Source: Nocardioides sp. REDSEA-S33_B3 (lineage in GTDB: Bacteria; Actinomycetota; Actinomycetes; Propionibacteriales; Nocardioidaceae). From it: 64,000 nt of DNA. The stretch is taken from NCBI GenBank assembly GCA_001627335.1, contig LUPK01000057.1, forward strand, positions 1 through 64,000, read 5' to 3'. Position 1 is the first letter of the stretch. Every line of letters starts with the position of its first letter. The translations under genes were made by a program, and so were the position numbers. Positions 35,159-42,407 of this stretch are shown here, piece after piece. The notes under the pieces are model-generated. The model was not told the origin of the DNA. It searched no databases and saw only the letters and a program-made list of their open reading frames with translations.

Positions 35159-36310
35159 ATGACGACCACCACGCCTGCCCGGCTGTCCTGGCTCACCGGC
35201 GAGGTCCGCTCCTGGCAGGCCGCGGGCCTGATCGGGGAGGACCAGGCCGACGCGATCCTCGCGGGGTACGCCCCCGGGCACCGCCTCTCCCTCGTCCGCC
35301 TCCTGCTCGCGGTCGGCGCCTGCTTCGTGGGCGTCGGCGTGCTCTGGCTGGTGGCCGCGAACCTCGAGTCCCTCTCGCCCACGGCACGGGTCGTCCTGGT
35401 GGCGACCGTCTGGCTGACGGCCCTCGCCGGCGGCGAGGTGCTGCACTCCCGCTCGGCACCGGCTCCCGTCGTCGGTGCGGTGCGGCTGCTCGCGGCGCTG
35501 CTGGTCGGTGCGCTGGTGTTCCAGGCCGCGCAGAGCCTGCAGGTGCCGGCGTACGAGCCGTTCTTGCTCGCCTGCTGGGCCGCCGCCGCCCTGGTGCACG
35601 CCTACGCCGCCGGGGCCGTGACGCCGCTGCTGGCCGGTGTCGTGACCGGCACCGTCTACACGCTGTGGGCGGTCCTCGGCAGTGCGCCGTCCGGTGTCGC
35701 GCTGGTGCTCACGCTCGCCACCGTCGGCTTGGCGGCGGTGGGTCTGGCCGCGGTCCACGACGCGCGGACCCCGGAGTTCGCGCGGGTCTGGCGACTCTCC
35801 GGCGTCGGTCTGCTGCTCCTCTCCCTCGTCGTGGGCGCGGTGCCGGGGCTGGACCTCGGCTCGGAGTCCCTGCCCCTCGACCTGGTGGTCGGCCTGGTCG
35901 CCACCGCCCTGCTGGTCGGCGCGGGGCTGCTGGTCGGTGACCGGCTCGCCCGCGCCGAGCTGGTCGGCGGGGTGGCGGTCCTGGCCGTGGGTGCCGGGCT
36001 CGTCCTCTGGCAGGTCGGCACGTACGCCGCCAGCGACCCGACCGGCCAGGACGTCGTGCGTGCGATCGCCGGCCTCGCGGCCTGCGCGACCGCCGCCGTG
36101 GGCGTCGCGGTGGTCGGCACCTGGCGCGAGTCCACCGGCCTGGTCGCCCTGGCGACCGTGGCGCTGGTCGCGACGACCGCCCTGCAGGCGTTCACCGTCT
36201 TCGCCCCGGTCCTGGAGGGCGCGTGGCTGTTCCTCCTGCTCGGCGCGCTCCTGGTGGCCGTCGGGCTCGGCTTCGACCGGATGCGCCGCCAGGTCGCGGC
36301 AGCCCTGTGA
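35159..36310 (+). CDS. DUF2157 integral membrane protein
   Basis: A 383-residue membrane protein with an N-terminal cytosolic DUF2157 segment (LTGEVRSWQAAGLIGEDQAD, about 12-35) and about ten hydrophobic helices from residue 45 to the C-terminus. DUF2157 proteins are typically encoded directly before a GDYXXLXY-domain protein, as here (65 bp apart). ATG preceded by GGAGGT. An inverted repeat TGAGT-N6-ACTCA lies at about 35109-35124. Function unknown. Confidence 0.85.
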   Translation: MTTTTPARLSWLTGEVRSWQAAGLIGEDQADAILAGYAPGHRLSLVRLLLAVGACFVGVGVLWLVAANLESLSPTARVVLVATVWLTALAGGEVLHSRSAPAPVVGAVRLLAALLVGALVFQAAQSLQVPAYEPFLLACWAAAALVHAYAAGAVTPLLAGVVTGTVYTLWAVLGSAPSGVALVLTLATVGLAAVGLAAVHDARTPEFARVWRLSGVGLLLLSLVVGAVPGLDLGSESLPLDLVVGLVATALLVGAGLLVGDRLARAELVGGVAVLAVGAGLVLWQVGTYAASDPTGQDVVRAIAGLAACATAAVGVAVVGTWRESTGLVALATVALVATTALQAFTVFAPVLEGAWLFLLLGALLVAVGLGFDRMRRQVAAAL

Positions 36311-36375
36311 CCCCTTCCCGCGCCCCTCTCGCCACCCCCGGCACCCTCGACACCCCTCGACGCCCAGGAGTCCCG

Positions 36376-36849
36376 ATGCGACTGCTCTCCCACACCCCCA
36401 CCCGGATCGCCGTCGTCGCGCTCGCCCAGCTGCTGCTCGTCGGGGTCGCGGTCGCACCGCGGCTCTCGGCGTGGGCCACCGGCGAGGAGTACCTCCTCGA
36501 GGTCGCCGGCTTCGACCCGCACGACCCGTTCCGCGGCGCCTACGCCCAGCTGGACTACCCCGGGCTGCCGTCCGGGCGCCGGGTCCCCGACGGGACGGCG
36601 TACCTCCCCCTGCAGCGCGACGGCGACGTCTGGGTCGCTCCCCGCGCGGTCACCCAGCGCCCCGACGACGGTCCCTACCTCACCTGCGAGGGCGACGGGT
36701 GGGACCTGCACTGCGGGATCGAGTCGTGGTTCGCCCACGACGAGGAGGCGCTGGCCGTCGAGGACGCGTTGCGCTCGTCCACCGGTGTGGCGGTCATCAA
36801 GGTCGACTCCCGCGGCCACGCCGCCCTCGTCGACCTCCGACTCCCCTGA
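36376..36849 (+). CDS. GDYXXLXY-domain exported protein
   Basis: A 157-residue protein with an N-terminal signal-anchor (about 10-30, RIAVVALAQLLLVGVAVAPR) and the family motif as RGAYAQLDY at 53-61, where the usual aspartate is alanine. FDPHDPFRGAY is otherwise characteristic of the family, which accompanies DUF2157 membrane proteins. Two cysteines (LTCEGDGWDLHCG) could form a disulfide outside the membrane. ATG at 36376 with AGGAG upstream. Function not known. Confidence 0.8.
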   Translation: MRLLSHTPTRIAVVALAQLLLVGVAVAPRLSAWATGEEYLLEVAGFDPHDPFRGAYAQLDYPGLPSGRRVPDGTAYLPLQRDGDVWVAPRAVTQRPDDGPYLTCEGDGWDLHCGIESWFAHDEEALAVEDALRSSTGVAVIKVDSRGHAALVDLRLP

Positions 36850-36897
36850 CCTGCCCCCACCTACCCCGCCCCAACCCGCCCCGACCCGCCCCGACCC

Positions 36898-36963
36898 GCC
36901 GAGCCGGCGTATCAACACGCCAGCTCGATGCCCGCCGAACCGGCGTATCAACACGCCGGCTCG
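36898..36963. repeat. Two palindromic repeat elements (copies 2 and 3)
   Basis: Copy 2 (36898-36927) and copy 3 (36936-36963) share the core GGCGTATCAACACGCC with the element at 11825-11856. Copy 2 has one arm mismatch (CCAGC), copy 3 has GAACC in place of GAGCC. Confidence 0.8.
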
Positions 36964-36976
36964 ACCCACCACACAT

Positions 36977-37018
36977 GCCGAACCGGCGCGTCCTTCCGGA
37001 AGGACGCGCCGGTTCGGC
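36977..37018. terminator. 42-bp perfect palindrome between convergent genes
   Basis: Left arm GCCGAACCGGCGCGTCCTTC continues to the centre TTCCGGAA and mirrors exactly. It lies between the GDYXXLXY gene (ends 36849) and the convergent sulfur-carrier gene (ends 37036), so it probably terminates both. Its CGAACCGGCG start resembles the repeat copies just upstream. Confidence 0.75.
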
Positions 37019-37035
37019 GTGGGTGACCGGGTGGG

Positions 37036-37311
37036 TCAGCCGCCGGCGACGGCGGGGATGACCGAGACCTTGGTGCCGGCCGGGGTGGGGGTGGCCAGCT
37101 CGTCGAGGAAGCGGACGTCCTCGTCCCCGACGTAGACGTTCACGAAGCGGCGCAGCGCGCCGTTGTCGTCGAGGATGCGCGCCTTGATCCCGGGGTAGGA
37201 GGCGTCCAGGTCGTCGATGACCTCCGCGAGGGTCGCGCCGGTGGCGCTGACCTCGGACTCACCCCCGGTGTAGGTGCGCAGGATGGTGGGGACGCGGACG
37301 GACACGCTCAC
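37036..37311 (-). CDS. MoaD/ThiS-like ubiquitin-fold sulfur carrier
   Basis: A 91-residue beta-grasp protein ending in the diagnostic Gly-Gly (VIPAVAGG), the site of thiocarboxylation. VRVPTILRTYTGGESEVSAT and VNVYVGDEDVRFLDELATP are typical of the CysO/MoaD group. It is encoded 25 bp after threonine synthase on the same strand. Actinobacteria often pair a CysO-like carrier with a PLP-dependent lyase family gene (cysO-cysM in Mycobacterium); a pairing with thrC suggests a sulfur-transfer role linked to amino acid metabolism. It is not next to molybdopterin or thiamine genes. Confidence 0.85.
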   Translation of the reverse strand: MSVSVRVPTILRTYTGGESEVSATGATLAEVIDDLDASYPGIKARILDDNGALRRFVNVYVGDEDVRFLDELATPTPAGTKVSVIPAVAGG

Positions 37312-37336
37312 TTCGGGACTCCTGGGAGGTGGGGGG

Positions 37337-38653
37337 TCAGACGAGGCCGGCGTCGGAGAACGCGGCGTACGTCGGCTTGATGGTCGCCGCGGGGCCGACC
37401 TCGTCGGCCACGGCGTCGAGGGTCTTCAGGCCCATGCCGGTGTTGATGACGACGGTCTCCAGCGAGGTGTCGAGCTGGCCGGTCTCGACGAGCTTCTTCA
37501 GCACGCCGACGGTGGTGCCGCCGGCGGTCTCGGTGAAGATGCCCTCGGTGCGGGCGAGGAGCAGGATGCCCTCACGGACCTCGTCGTCGGTGATGTCCTC
37601 GACCGCGCCGCCGGTCTCGCGGCAGATGTCGAGGACGTAGATGCCGTCGGCGGGGTTGCCGATGGCCAGCGACTTGGCGATGGTGTCGGGCTTGACCGGG
37701 CGGATGGCGTCGGTGCCGGACTTGTAGGCCGAGGAGACCGGCGAGCAGCCGGTGGCCTGGGCGCCGAAGATCTTGACCGGCTTGTCCTCGACGAGGCCGA
37801 GCTTCACCAGCTCCTGGAAGGCCTTGTGCACCTTGGTCAGCTGCGAGCCGGAGGCGACCGGGATGACCACCTGGTCGGGCAGCCGCCAGCCGAGCTGCTC
37901 GGCGATCTCGTAGCCCAGGGTCTTGGAGCCCTCGGCGTAGAAGGGGCGGACGTTGACGTTCACGAACGCCCAGCCGTCCTCCTCGCCCGCGATCTCCGAG
38001 GCGAGCTTGTTGACGTCGTCGTAGTTGCCGTCGACGGCGACGAGACGGTCGGTGTAGACCGCGGAGTTGACCTGCTTGGGCTTCTCGAGGTTGCTGGGGA
38101 TGAAGACCACGGTCTTGATCCCGGCACGGGCACCGGCAGCGGCCACGGCGTTGGCGAGGTTGCCGGTCGAGGGGCAGGCGAAGACCTTGGCGTGCAGCTC
38201 GGTGGCGGCGCTCAGCGCACAGGCCACGACCCGGTCCTTGAAGGAGTTGGTGGGGTTGGTGGAGTCGTCCTTGACCCAGAGCTTCTCCAGGCCGAGCTCC
38301 CGACCGAGGTTGCGGGCCTCGAGCAGACGGGTGAAGCCGGGCTCGGTGTTGGGGCTCTGCTCGATGTCGGTCGGCACCGGCAGCAGCGCCTTGTAGCGCC
38401 AGATGTTGCGCGGGCCGGCCTCGATCTCCTCGCGGGTCACCGTCGGGAAGTCGTAGGCCACCTCGAGGGGGCCGAAGCACTCCGGACAGGCGTAGTGCGG
38501 GCCGAGCTCGACCTCGTGGCCGCACTCGCGACACGAGAGACAGCGCGCGTTGCCGAAGGCACCCTCGCGCAGGCCGGTCTGGTTCGTCGACTCCGCCGGG
38601 CTGGTCGCCTCGGTCGCGCTGGTGTCGGGCTGGGTGATGGTCGCAGCGCTCAC
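37337..38653 (-). CDS. thrC: Threonine synthase
   Basis: A 438-residue fold-type II PLP enzyme converting O-phosphohomoserine to threonine. The N-terminus has a zinc-ribbon-like set CLSCREC and CPEC (Cys38, 41, 44, 56, 59), a feature of this longer actinobacterial/archaeal form. Lys139 in STNPTNSFKDR is the PLP lysine; the phosphate loop is PSTGNLANAVAAAGA, and NTGMGLKTLDA closes the C-terminal part. The GTG at 38653 follows GAGGAGGAGG, a very strong ribosome site. Forms an operon with the sulfur carrier. Confidence 0.93.
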   Translation of the reverse strand: MSAATITQPDTSATEATSPAESTNQTGLREGAFGNARCLSCRECGHEVELGPHYACPECFGPLEVAYDFPTVTREEIEAGPRNIWRYKALLPVPTDIEQSPNTEPGFTRLLEARNLGRELGLEKLWVKDDSTNPTNSFKDRVVACALSAATELHAKVFACPSTGNLANAVAAAGARAGIKTVVFIPSNLEKPKQVNSAVYTDRLVAVDGNYDDVNKLASEIAGEEDGWAFVNVNVRPFYAEGSKTLGYEIAEQLGWRLPDQVVIPVASGSQLTKVHKAFQELVKLGLVEDKPVKIFGAQATGCSPVSSAYKSGTDAIRPVKPDTIAKSLAIGNPADGIYVLDICRETGGAVEDITDDEVREGILLLARTEGIFTETAGGTTVGVLKKLVETGQLDTSLETVVINTGMGLKTLDAVADEVGPAATIKPTYAAFSDAGLV

Positions 38654-38720
38654 TGAGTCCTCCTCCTCATCTTCCCCACCGCGTCTCTCGCGCCGGGCCG
38701 GAATTAGCACCGTTTCCACG
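38654..38720 (-). promoter_or_regulatory. thrC 5' leader with conserved-looking sequence
   Basis: On the coding strand the leader contains GGTGCTAATTCCGGCCCGGC, CGCG-AGAGA-CGCG (a small hairpin) and GGTGGGGAAGATGAGG before the ribosome site. The order of motifs resembles a structured cis-regulatory RNA, but I could not match it to a named riboswitch; no T-box, SAM-I or TPP core is seen. Confidence 0.3.
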
Positions 38721-38910
38721 AACGCACGACCAGCGGGTGCCGGCGCGGAGGCTCGTGGCGGTTGCCGGGACTTCGACGGGCCGTTCCCTCAGTCCCTCTC
38801 GATGAGCTGATCAGAACTGTACGGGCGGGTTCCGGCCGATCGCGAATCGGGGTCCGGAATGCGGACCGTCGTCTCGGGATGTGGGACATGTGGTGGGCCG
38901 CGAGCCTGCG

Positions 38911-38998
38911 AGGTCTGACTGATGTCGGTCAGGCCTTGCACGTCGCGGTCGAAGGTTCGACCGCCATCGCGAAGGTTGGACTGACATCAGTCAGACCT
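38911..38998. repeat. Nested inverted repeats in a gene-free stretch
   Basis: Outer arms AGGTCTGACTGATGTCGGTC (38911-38930) and GACTGACATCAGTCAGACCT (38979-38998) match 19 of 20. Each arm is itself dyadic (GACTGA-N2-TCAGTC; the left with one mismatch). Between them GCGGTCGAAGGTTCGACCGC (38945-38964) is a perfect 9-bp dyad. Gene-free region 38654-39048: apart from this and the thrC leader I see nothing in it. Confidence 0.75.
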
Positions 38999-39048
38999 TC
39001 CCCGACGCAGGAGAGCCCCCTGCGCGCAGCACTCCGGCACCCGGGGAG

Positions 39049-39894
39049 TCAGGAGCGCAGGTCGCGGGCGTCCGCGGTCAGCTGGGCGAGCAGCTGCAGC
39101 ACGCCGTCGGGGCCCTTGACCACGACGTCAGACATCGGGACCAGGGCGGACTGCTCGCGAGACGCCGAGCACACCCGCAGGGTGGGCAGCCCCGACTCCT
39201 GCAGCTCGCCCAGCGCCTCGAAGGCCTCCACGTCGCCGAGGTCGTCGCCGGCGAAGAGGAAGCCACCGGCGTCGAGCTCGTCGGCCAGGGTCCGCACTGC
39301 GACGCCCTTGTGCATGCCGGAGGAGCGGATCTCCACGACGTGCCGCCCGGGCTCCACGATCAGGTCGTGCCGCCCGGCGAGCTCGCGCAGCGCCGGGAGC
39401 AGCGCCTCGAAGGCACGCTCGGGGTCGGGAAGGCGTCGCGTGTGCACGGCGACGGCGAGCCCCTTGTCCTCGATGAAGGCCTCACCGGCGTCATGGCTGC
39501 GCAGCAGCCGGGGCAGCTCACGCTCGAAGGTCGCCAGCCCCCTGGGCGGGCGCGGGGAGACGATACGACGCCGCGAGGAGGACCAGCGCTCGTTGCCGTA
39601 CTGCCCGAAGAGGTAGAGCTCGCTGCCCGCCTCCCCCACAGCGGCGCCGACCTCCTCCAGCCCGCCGAGGTCGAGCGCCTGCCGCGCCGGTCGACCGGTG
39701 ATCACGGCGACGGCACGCACCTCGGCGGCCAGCGCGACCAGCACGTCGCGGGCGTCGGGGTGGATGTGCGCCTGCTCCGGGTCGTCGACGATCGGCGACA
39801 GCGTGCCGTCGAAGTCGAGCCCGACGACGCTGCTCGCGGCGGCGCGCACGAACGCTTCATAGCGCTGCTCACCCTGCCCGGAGGTGAAGTCCAT
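39049..39894 (-). CDS. otsB: Trehalose-6-phosphate phosphatase
   Basis: A 281-residue HAD-superfamily phosphatase. Motif I LDFDGTLSPIVDDPEQ has nucleophile Asp27 and Asp29; motif II is VAVITGRPARQ; the C-terminal motif is FAGDDLGDVEAFEAL. The insertion cap carries ELYLFGQYGNERW, the trehalose-phosphatase signature. Together with OtsA (42408-43835) it makes trehalose from UDP-glucose and glucose-6-phosphate, although the two genes are 2.5 kb apart and on opposite strands. ATG at 39894 follows AGGGGG. Confidence 0.92.
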   Translation of the reverse strand: MDFTSGQGEQRYEAFVRAAASSVVGLDFDGTLSPIVDDPEQAHIHPDARDVLVALAAEVRAVAVITGRPARQALDLGGLEEVGAAVGEAGSELYLFGQYGNERWSSSRRRIVSPRPPRGLATFERELPRLLRSHDAGEAFIEDKGLAVAVHTRRLPDPERAFEALLPALRELAGRHDLIVEPGRHVVEIRSSGMHKGVAVRTLADELDAGGFLFAGDDLGDVEAFEALGELQESGLPTLRVCSASREQSALVPMSDVVVKGPDGVLQLLAQLTADARDLRS

Positions 39895-40006
39895 GCCCCC
39901 TAGTCCACCATGGGGGCGCTCCACCCGGCGGTGGATGTGAGCCGAAACCCACGTGAACGGGTACGCCGCCGGCGACCCGCCCGGAGTCGGGGTCGGCGGT
40001 CGGGCG

Positions 40007-40501
40007 TCAGCCCAGCTCGCCAGTGAGGATCAGCGTCAGCCGGTCCATCCGCATCGGCTCGACGGCCGGCGCGGTGCGCTCGATGCCCAGGTCGAGGGCC
40101 AGCAGCTTCGCCGCCCGCTCGAGCTTCTTGGGGTAGTAGACCGTGGAGGTGGGGATGGTGCCGTACCAGTTGTCGGCGCCGACGACCTGCCACCCGACAT
40201 TGCCGGCCTTCTGGGCGACGCGTCCGGCCAGGCCGGTGACGGCGGAGTTGTTGTAGACCTCGACGTAGACCTTGCCGCGCTCCACCGCCGGCTCCGGCGC
40301 CTTGGTGGGCTTCGGCTCCTTGGTCGGCTCGGCGGTGGCGCTCGGCTCGGCCGACTCGCGCGCGGCCGGGGTGATCTCGCGCTCGGTGGGCTCCCCGCCG
40401 CGGGTGGCGACGAAGGCGATCGCGGCCATGGCGACCGCGATGACCGAGAGCATCACCAGCGGCGAGGGCAGGACCACCCCGCGCTGGTCGCGCACGCGCA
40501 C
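40007..40501 (-). CDS. LytR_C domain membrane protein (VirR-like)
   Basis: A 164-residue protein with a cytosolic start, one membrane helix (about 12-33, LPSPLVMLSVIAVAMAAIAF), a Pro/Glu/Lys-rich linker (about 40-72) and a C-terminal LytR_C domain (KVYVEVYNNSAVTGLAGRVA, YYPKKLERAAKLLALDLGI). The arrangement DUF3263 gene then LytR_C gene matches Rv0430-Rv0431 of M. tuberculosis, where Rv0431 (VirR) affects cell-wall integrity and vesicle release. The start is 1 bp after the DUF3263 stop, so translation is coupled. Confidence 0.85.
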   Translation of the reverse strand: MRVRDQRGVVLPSPLVMLSVIAVAMAAIAFVATRGGEPTEREITPAARESAEPSATAEPTKEPKPTKAPEPAVERGKVYVEVYNNSAVTGLAGRVAQKAGNVGWQVVGADNWYGTIPTSTVYYPKKLERAAKLLALDLGIERTAPAVEPMRMDRLTLILTGELG

Positions 40502-40502
40502 C

Positions 40503-40799
40503 TCAGACCTCGAAGCCGAGACGGCGCGCGGAGCGCTGGCGCTGACGGGCGGCGCGCAGCCGGCGCAGGCGACGCACCAGCAGCGGGTCGGCCTCGAGCG
40601 CCTCGGGACGGTCGATGAGCGCGTTGAGGACCTGGTAGTAGCGCGTGGAGCTCATGTCGAACTTCTCGCGGACCGCGGTCTCTTTGGCGCCGGCGTACTT
40701 CCACCACTGACGCTCGAACTCCAGGATGTCCCGGTCCCGCTCCGACAGCGCGTCGGCGCCGGTCGGCGTCTCGAGGCTGGCGTGGGCCTGTGGCTCCAT
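40503..40799 (-). CDS. DUF3263 protein (predicted DNA-binding)
   Basis: A 98-residue protein with the DUF3263 signature LSERDRDILEFERQWWKYAG and KETAVREKFDMSSTRYYQVL, a helix-turn-helix-like region, and an Arg-rich C-terminus. Actinobacteria-specific; the M. tuberculosis counterpart is Rv0430. The ATG at 40799 is chosen over 40850 because the latter would overlap the promoter dyad. First gene of the two-gene operon with the VirR-like protein. Confidence 0.85.
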   Translation of the reverse strand: MEPQAHASLETPTGADALSERDRDILEFERQWWKYAGAKETAVREKFDMSSTRYYQVLNALIDRPEALEADPLLVRRLRRLRAARQRQRSARRLGFEV

Positions 40800-40840
40800 G
40801 GCGATCTCTCCGCACGTGTGGTCTGGTGGTCCGGGCCCAC

Positions 40841-40859
40841 TGTAGTGCACGGAACTACA
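40841..40859. promoter_or_regulatory. Inverted repeat before the DUF3263 operon
   Basis: TGTAGT (40841-40846) and ACTACA (40854-40859), 7-bp spacer, 42 bp before the DUF3263 start. The minus strand TACAGT formed here could also serve as -10 box, so a bound protein would block transcription. Confidence 0.4.
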
Positions 40860-40932
40860 CGGATGTCATTAGCCCGTCGGCCGCGTCGCTGGCAAGTCCG
40901 CGCGGGTGGGGCCCGGCGCCCGGGGCGGTTCG

Positions 40933-40938
40933 TAGGGT
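40933..40938 (+). promoter_or_regulatory. -10 box (TAGGGT) for the Gfo/Idh gene
   Basis: TAGGGT ends 6 bases before the GTG at 40945; leaderless pattern. Confidence 0.5.
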
Positions 40939-40944
40939 GGGCCG

Positions 40945-42036
40945 GTGACCTCCTCGGACCCCGCCCACGAGCCCAGCACCGACGAGCCCGGCACCGGCGA
41001 TCCCACCCCCGCCGGAGAGCCCGTCCGCTGGGGCTTCCTGGCCACCGGCAAGATCGCACGCTCCGTGGCCGCCGACCTCGCCCTGGTCCCGTCCGCGCGC
41101 CTGGTCGCCGTCGGCGCGCGCCGCCTGGAGTCGGCCGAGGCCTTCGTGGCCGAGCACGCGCCCGGTGCCCGCGCCCACGCGTCGTACGCCGACCTGGTCG
41201 CCGACCCCGACGTCGAGGTCGTCTACGTCGCCTCCCCCCACGCCCTGCACCTCGAGCACGCCCGGATGGCGATCGAGGCCGGCAAGCACGTGATGTGCGA
41301 GAAGCCGCTGACCCTCAACGCCCGCGACGCGGAGGAGATGGTGCGGCTGGCCCGCGAGCACGACGTCTTCCTCATGGAGGCGATGTGGAGCGCGTGCCAC
41401 CCGGTGGTCCGCGAGCTGCGCGAGCGCCTGCACGCCGGCGACTTCGGCACCCCGCGCCAGCTGCGTGCCGAGCTCGGCTTCGTGGTCTCCGCCGGCCCCG
41501 ACGACCGCCTCCTCGACCCCGCGCTGGGCGCCAGCGCCCTGCTGGACATGGGGATCTACCCCCTCACCTTCGCCCACCTCATGCTCGGCGCACCCGAGCA
41601 GCTGACCGCGACCGCCTCCCTGTCCGAGAGCGGCATCGACCTCGACGTCGCGCTCACCGGCCGCTACCCCGGCGGCGCCCTGGCCACCATGAGCGCCTCG
41701 ATGACCAGCTGGTCGGACCGCTCGGCCGCGATCGCCACCGACACCGGCCGCGTCGAGCTGCACGGACAGTTCCACCACCCCGACAAGGCGGTCTTCCACC
41801 CCTTCGACCCCGGCTCGACCAACGACGTCAGCGGGCAGGCCGAGCCGGTCGAGGTCCTCGGCCGCGAGCCCGTCCTCGGCCGCGGCTACGCCCACGAGAT
41901 CGCCGAGGTCGACCGTTGCGTGCGCGCCGGCCTGCGCGAGAGCTCCCTGGTCCCCCACGACCAGACGCTCGCGATCATGCGCCAGCTCGACGACGTACGC
42001 CGCCAGCTCGGCGTCACCTACCCCGCCGACGACTGA
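40945..42036 (+). CDS. Gfo/Idh/MocA family oxidoreductase
   Basis: A 363-residue NAD(P)-dependent dehydrogenase of sugars or cyclitols. After a Pro/Glu/Asp-rich leader of about 27 residues, the Rossmann domain shows WGFLATGKIARSVAADLALV; YVASPHALHLEHARMAIEAG is followed by the catalytic EKPLTLN. The C-terminal domain contains ALLDMGIYPLTFAHLMLG, with the DxGxY..H active-site pattern. Close to dihydrodiol dehydrogenase/1,5-anhydro-D-fructose reductase-like members. The stop is immediately followed by the first 13-bp tandem array. Substrate unknown. Confidence 0.85.
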   Translation: MTSSDPAHEPSTDEPGTGDPTPAGEPVRWGFLATGKIARSVAADLALVPSARLVAVGARRLESAEAFVAEHAPGARAHASYADLVADPDVEVVYVASPHALHLEHARMAIEAGKHVMCEKPLTLNARDAEEMVRLAREHDVFLMEAMWSACHPVVRELRERLHAGDFGTPRQLRAELGFVVSAGPDDRLLDPALGASALLDMGIYPLTFAHLMLGAPEQLTATASLSESGIDLDVALTGRYPGGALATMSASMTSWSDRSAAIATDTGRVELHGQFHHPDKAVFHPFDPGSTNDVSGQAEPVEVLGREPVLGRGYAHEIAEVDRCVRAGLRESSLVPHDQTLAIMRQLDDVRRQLGVTYPADD

Positions 42037-42166
42037 GGGCCGGACGACGGGGCCGGACGACGGGGCCCGACGACGGGGCCCGACGACGGGGCCCGACGAC
42101 GGGGCCGGACGACGGGGCCGGACGACGGGGCCGGACGACGGGGCCGGACGACGGGGCCCGACGACG
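42037..42166. repeat. Tandem array 1: ten 13-bp units
   Basis: GGGCC(G/C)GACGACG repeated exactly ten times over 130 bp; the only variation is G or C at position 6. It begins on the first base after the Gfo/Idh stop codon and ends at the left arm of the inverted repeat. Confidence 0.95.
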
Positions 42167-42259
42167 GGGATGACCATCGGCGGAGGGTGGATGGGCCTGG
42201 CCCCCCTGCAGCGACGAAGGAGCGGAAGGGGTGGTTCCCCTCCGCCGATGGTCATCCCC
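42166..42259. repeat. 94-bp inverted-repeat element with 22-bp perfect arms
   Basis: Left arm begins GGGGATGACCATCGGCGGAG (42166-42187), right arm ends GCCGATGGTCATCCCC (42238-42259); the 22-bp arms are perfectly complementary around a 50-bp interior containing GGGCCTGGCCCCCC. Sits between the two 13-bp arrays. Confidence 0.9.
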
Positions 42260-42337
42260 GGCGGGAGGCCCCGGCGGGAGGCCCCGACGGGAGGCCCCGG
42301 CGGGAGGCCCCGACGGGAGGCCCGGGCGGGAGGCCCG
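42260..42337. repeat. Tandem array 2: six 13-bp units
   Basis: G(G/A)CGGGAGGCCC(C/G) repeated six times over 78 bp, starting on the base after the inverted repeat. Gene-free stretch 42037-42407 consists of array 1, the inverted repeat, array 2 and then the otsA promoter. Confidence 0.93.
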
Positions 42338-42394
42338 ACACCGGGAGCCGCTCAGGGAGCGACCTCACCCCGATGAGGGGCTGGCGCCGATCAC

Positions 42395-42400
42395 TAGGGT
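42395..42400 (+). promoter_or_regulatory. -10 box (TAGGGT) for otsA
   Basis: TAGGGT ends 7 bases before the GTG at 42408; no ribosome site, leaderless pattern. Confidence 0.55.
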
Positions 42401-42407
42401 GGGTGGC

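Noticed and set aside
38654..38720. T-box, SAM-I/IV or TPP riboswitch before thrC
   Set aside because: None of their core sequences is present; kept only as an unassigned leader.
42037..42337. CRISPR array before otsA
   Set aside because: Units are 13 bp and contiguous, with no spacers and no cas genes nearby.
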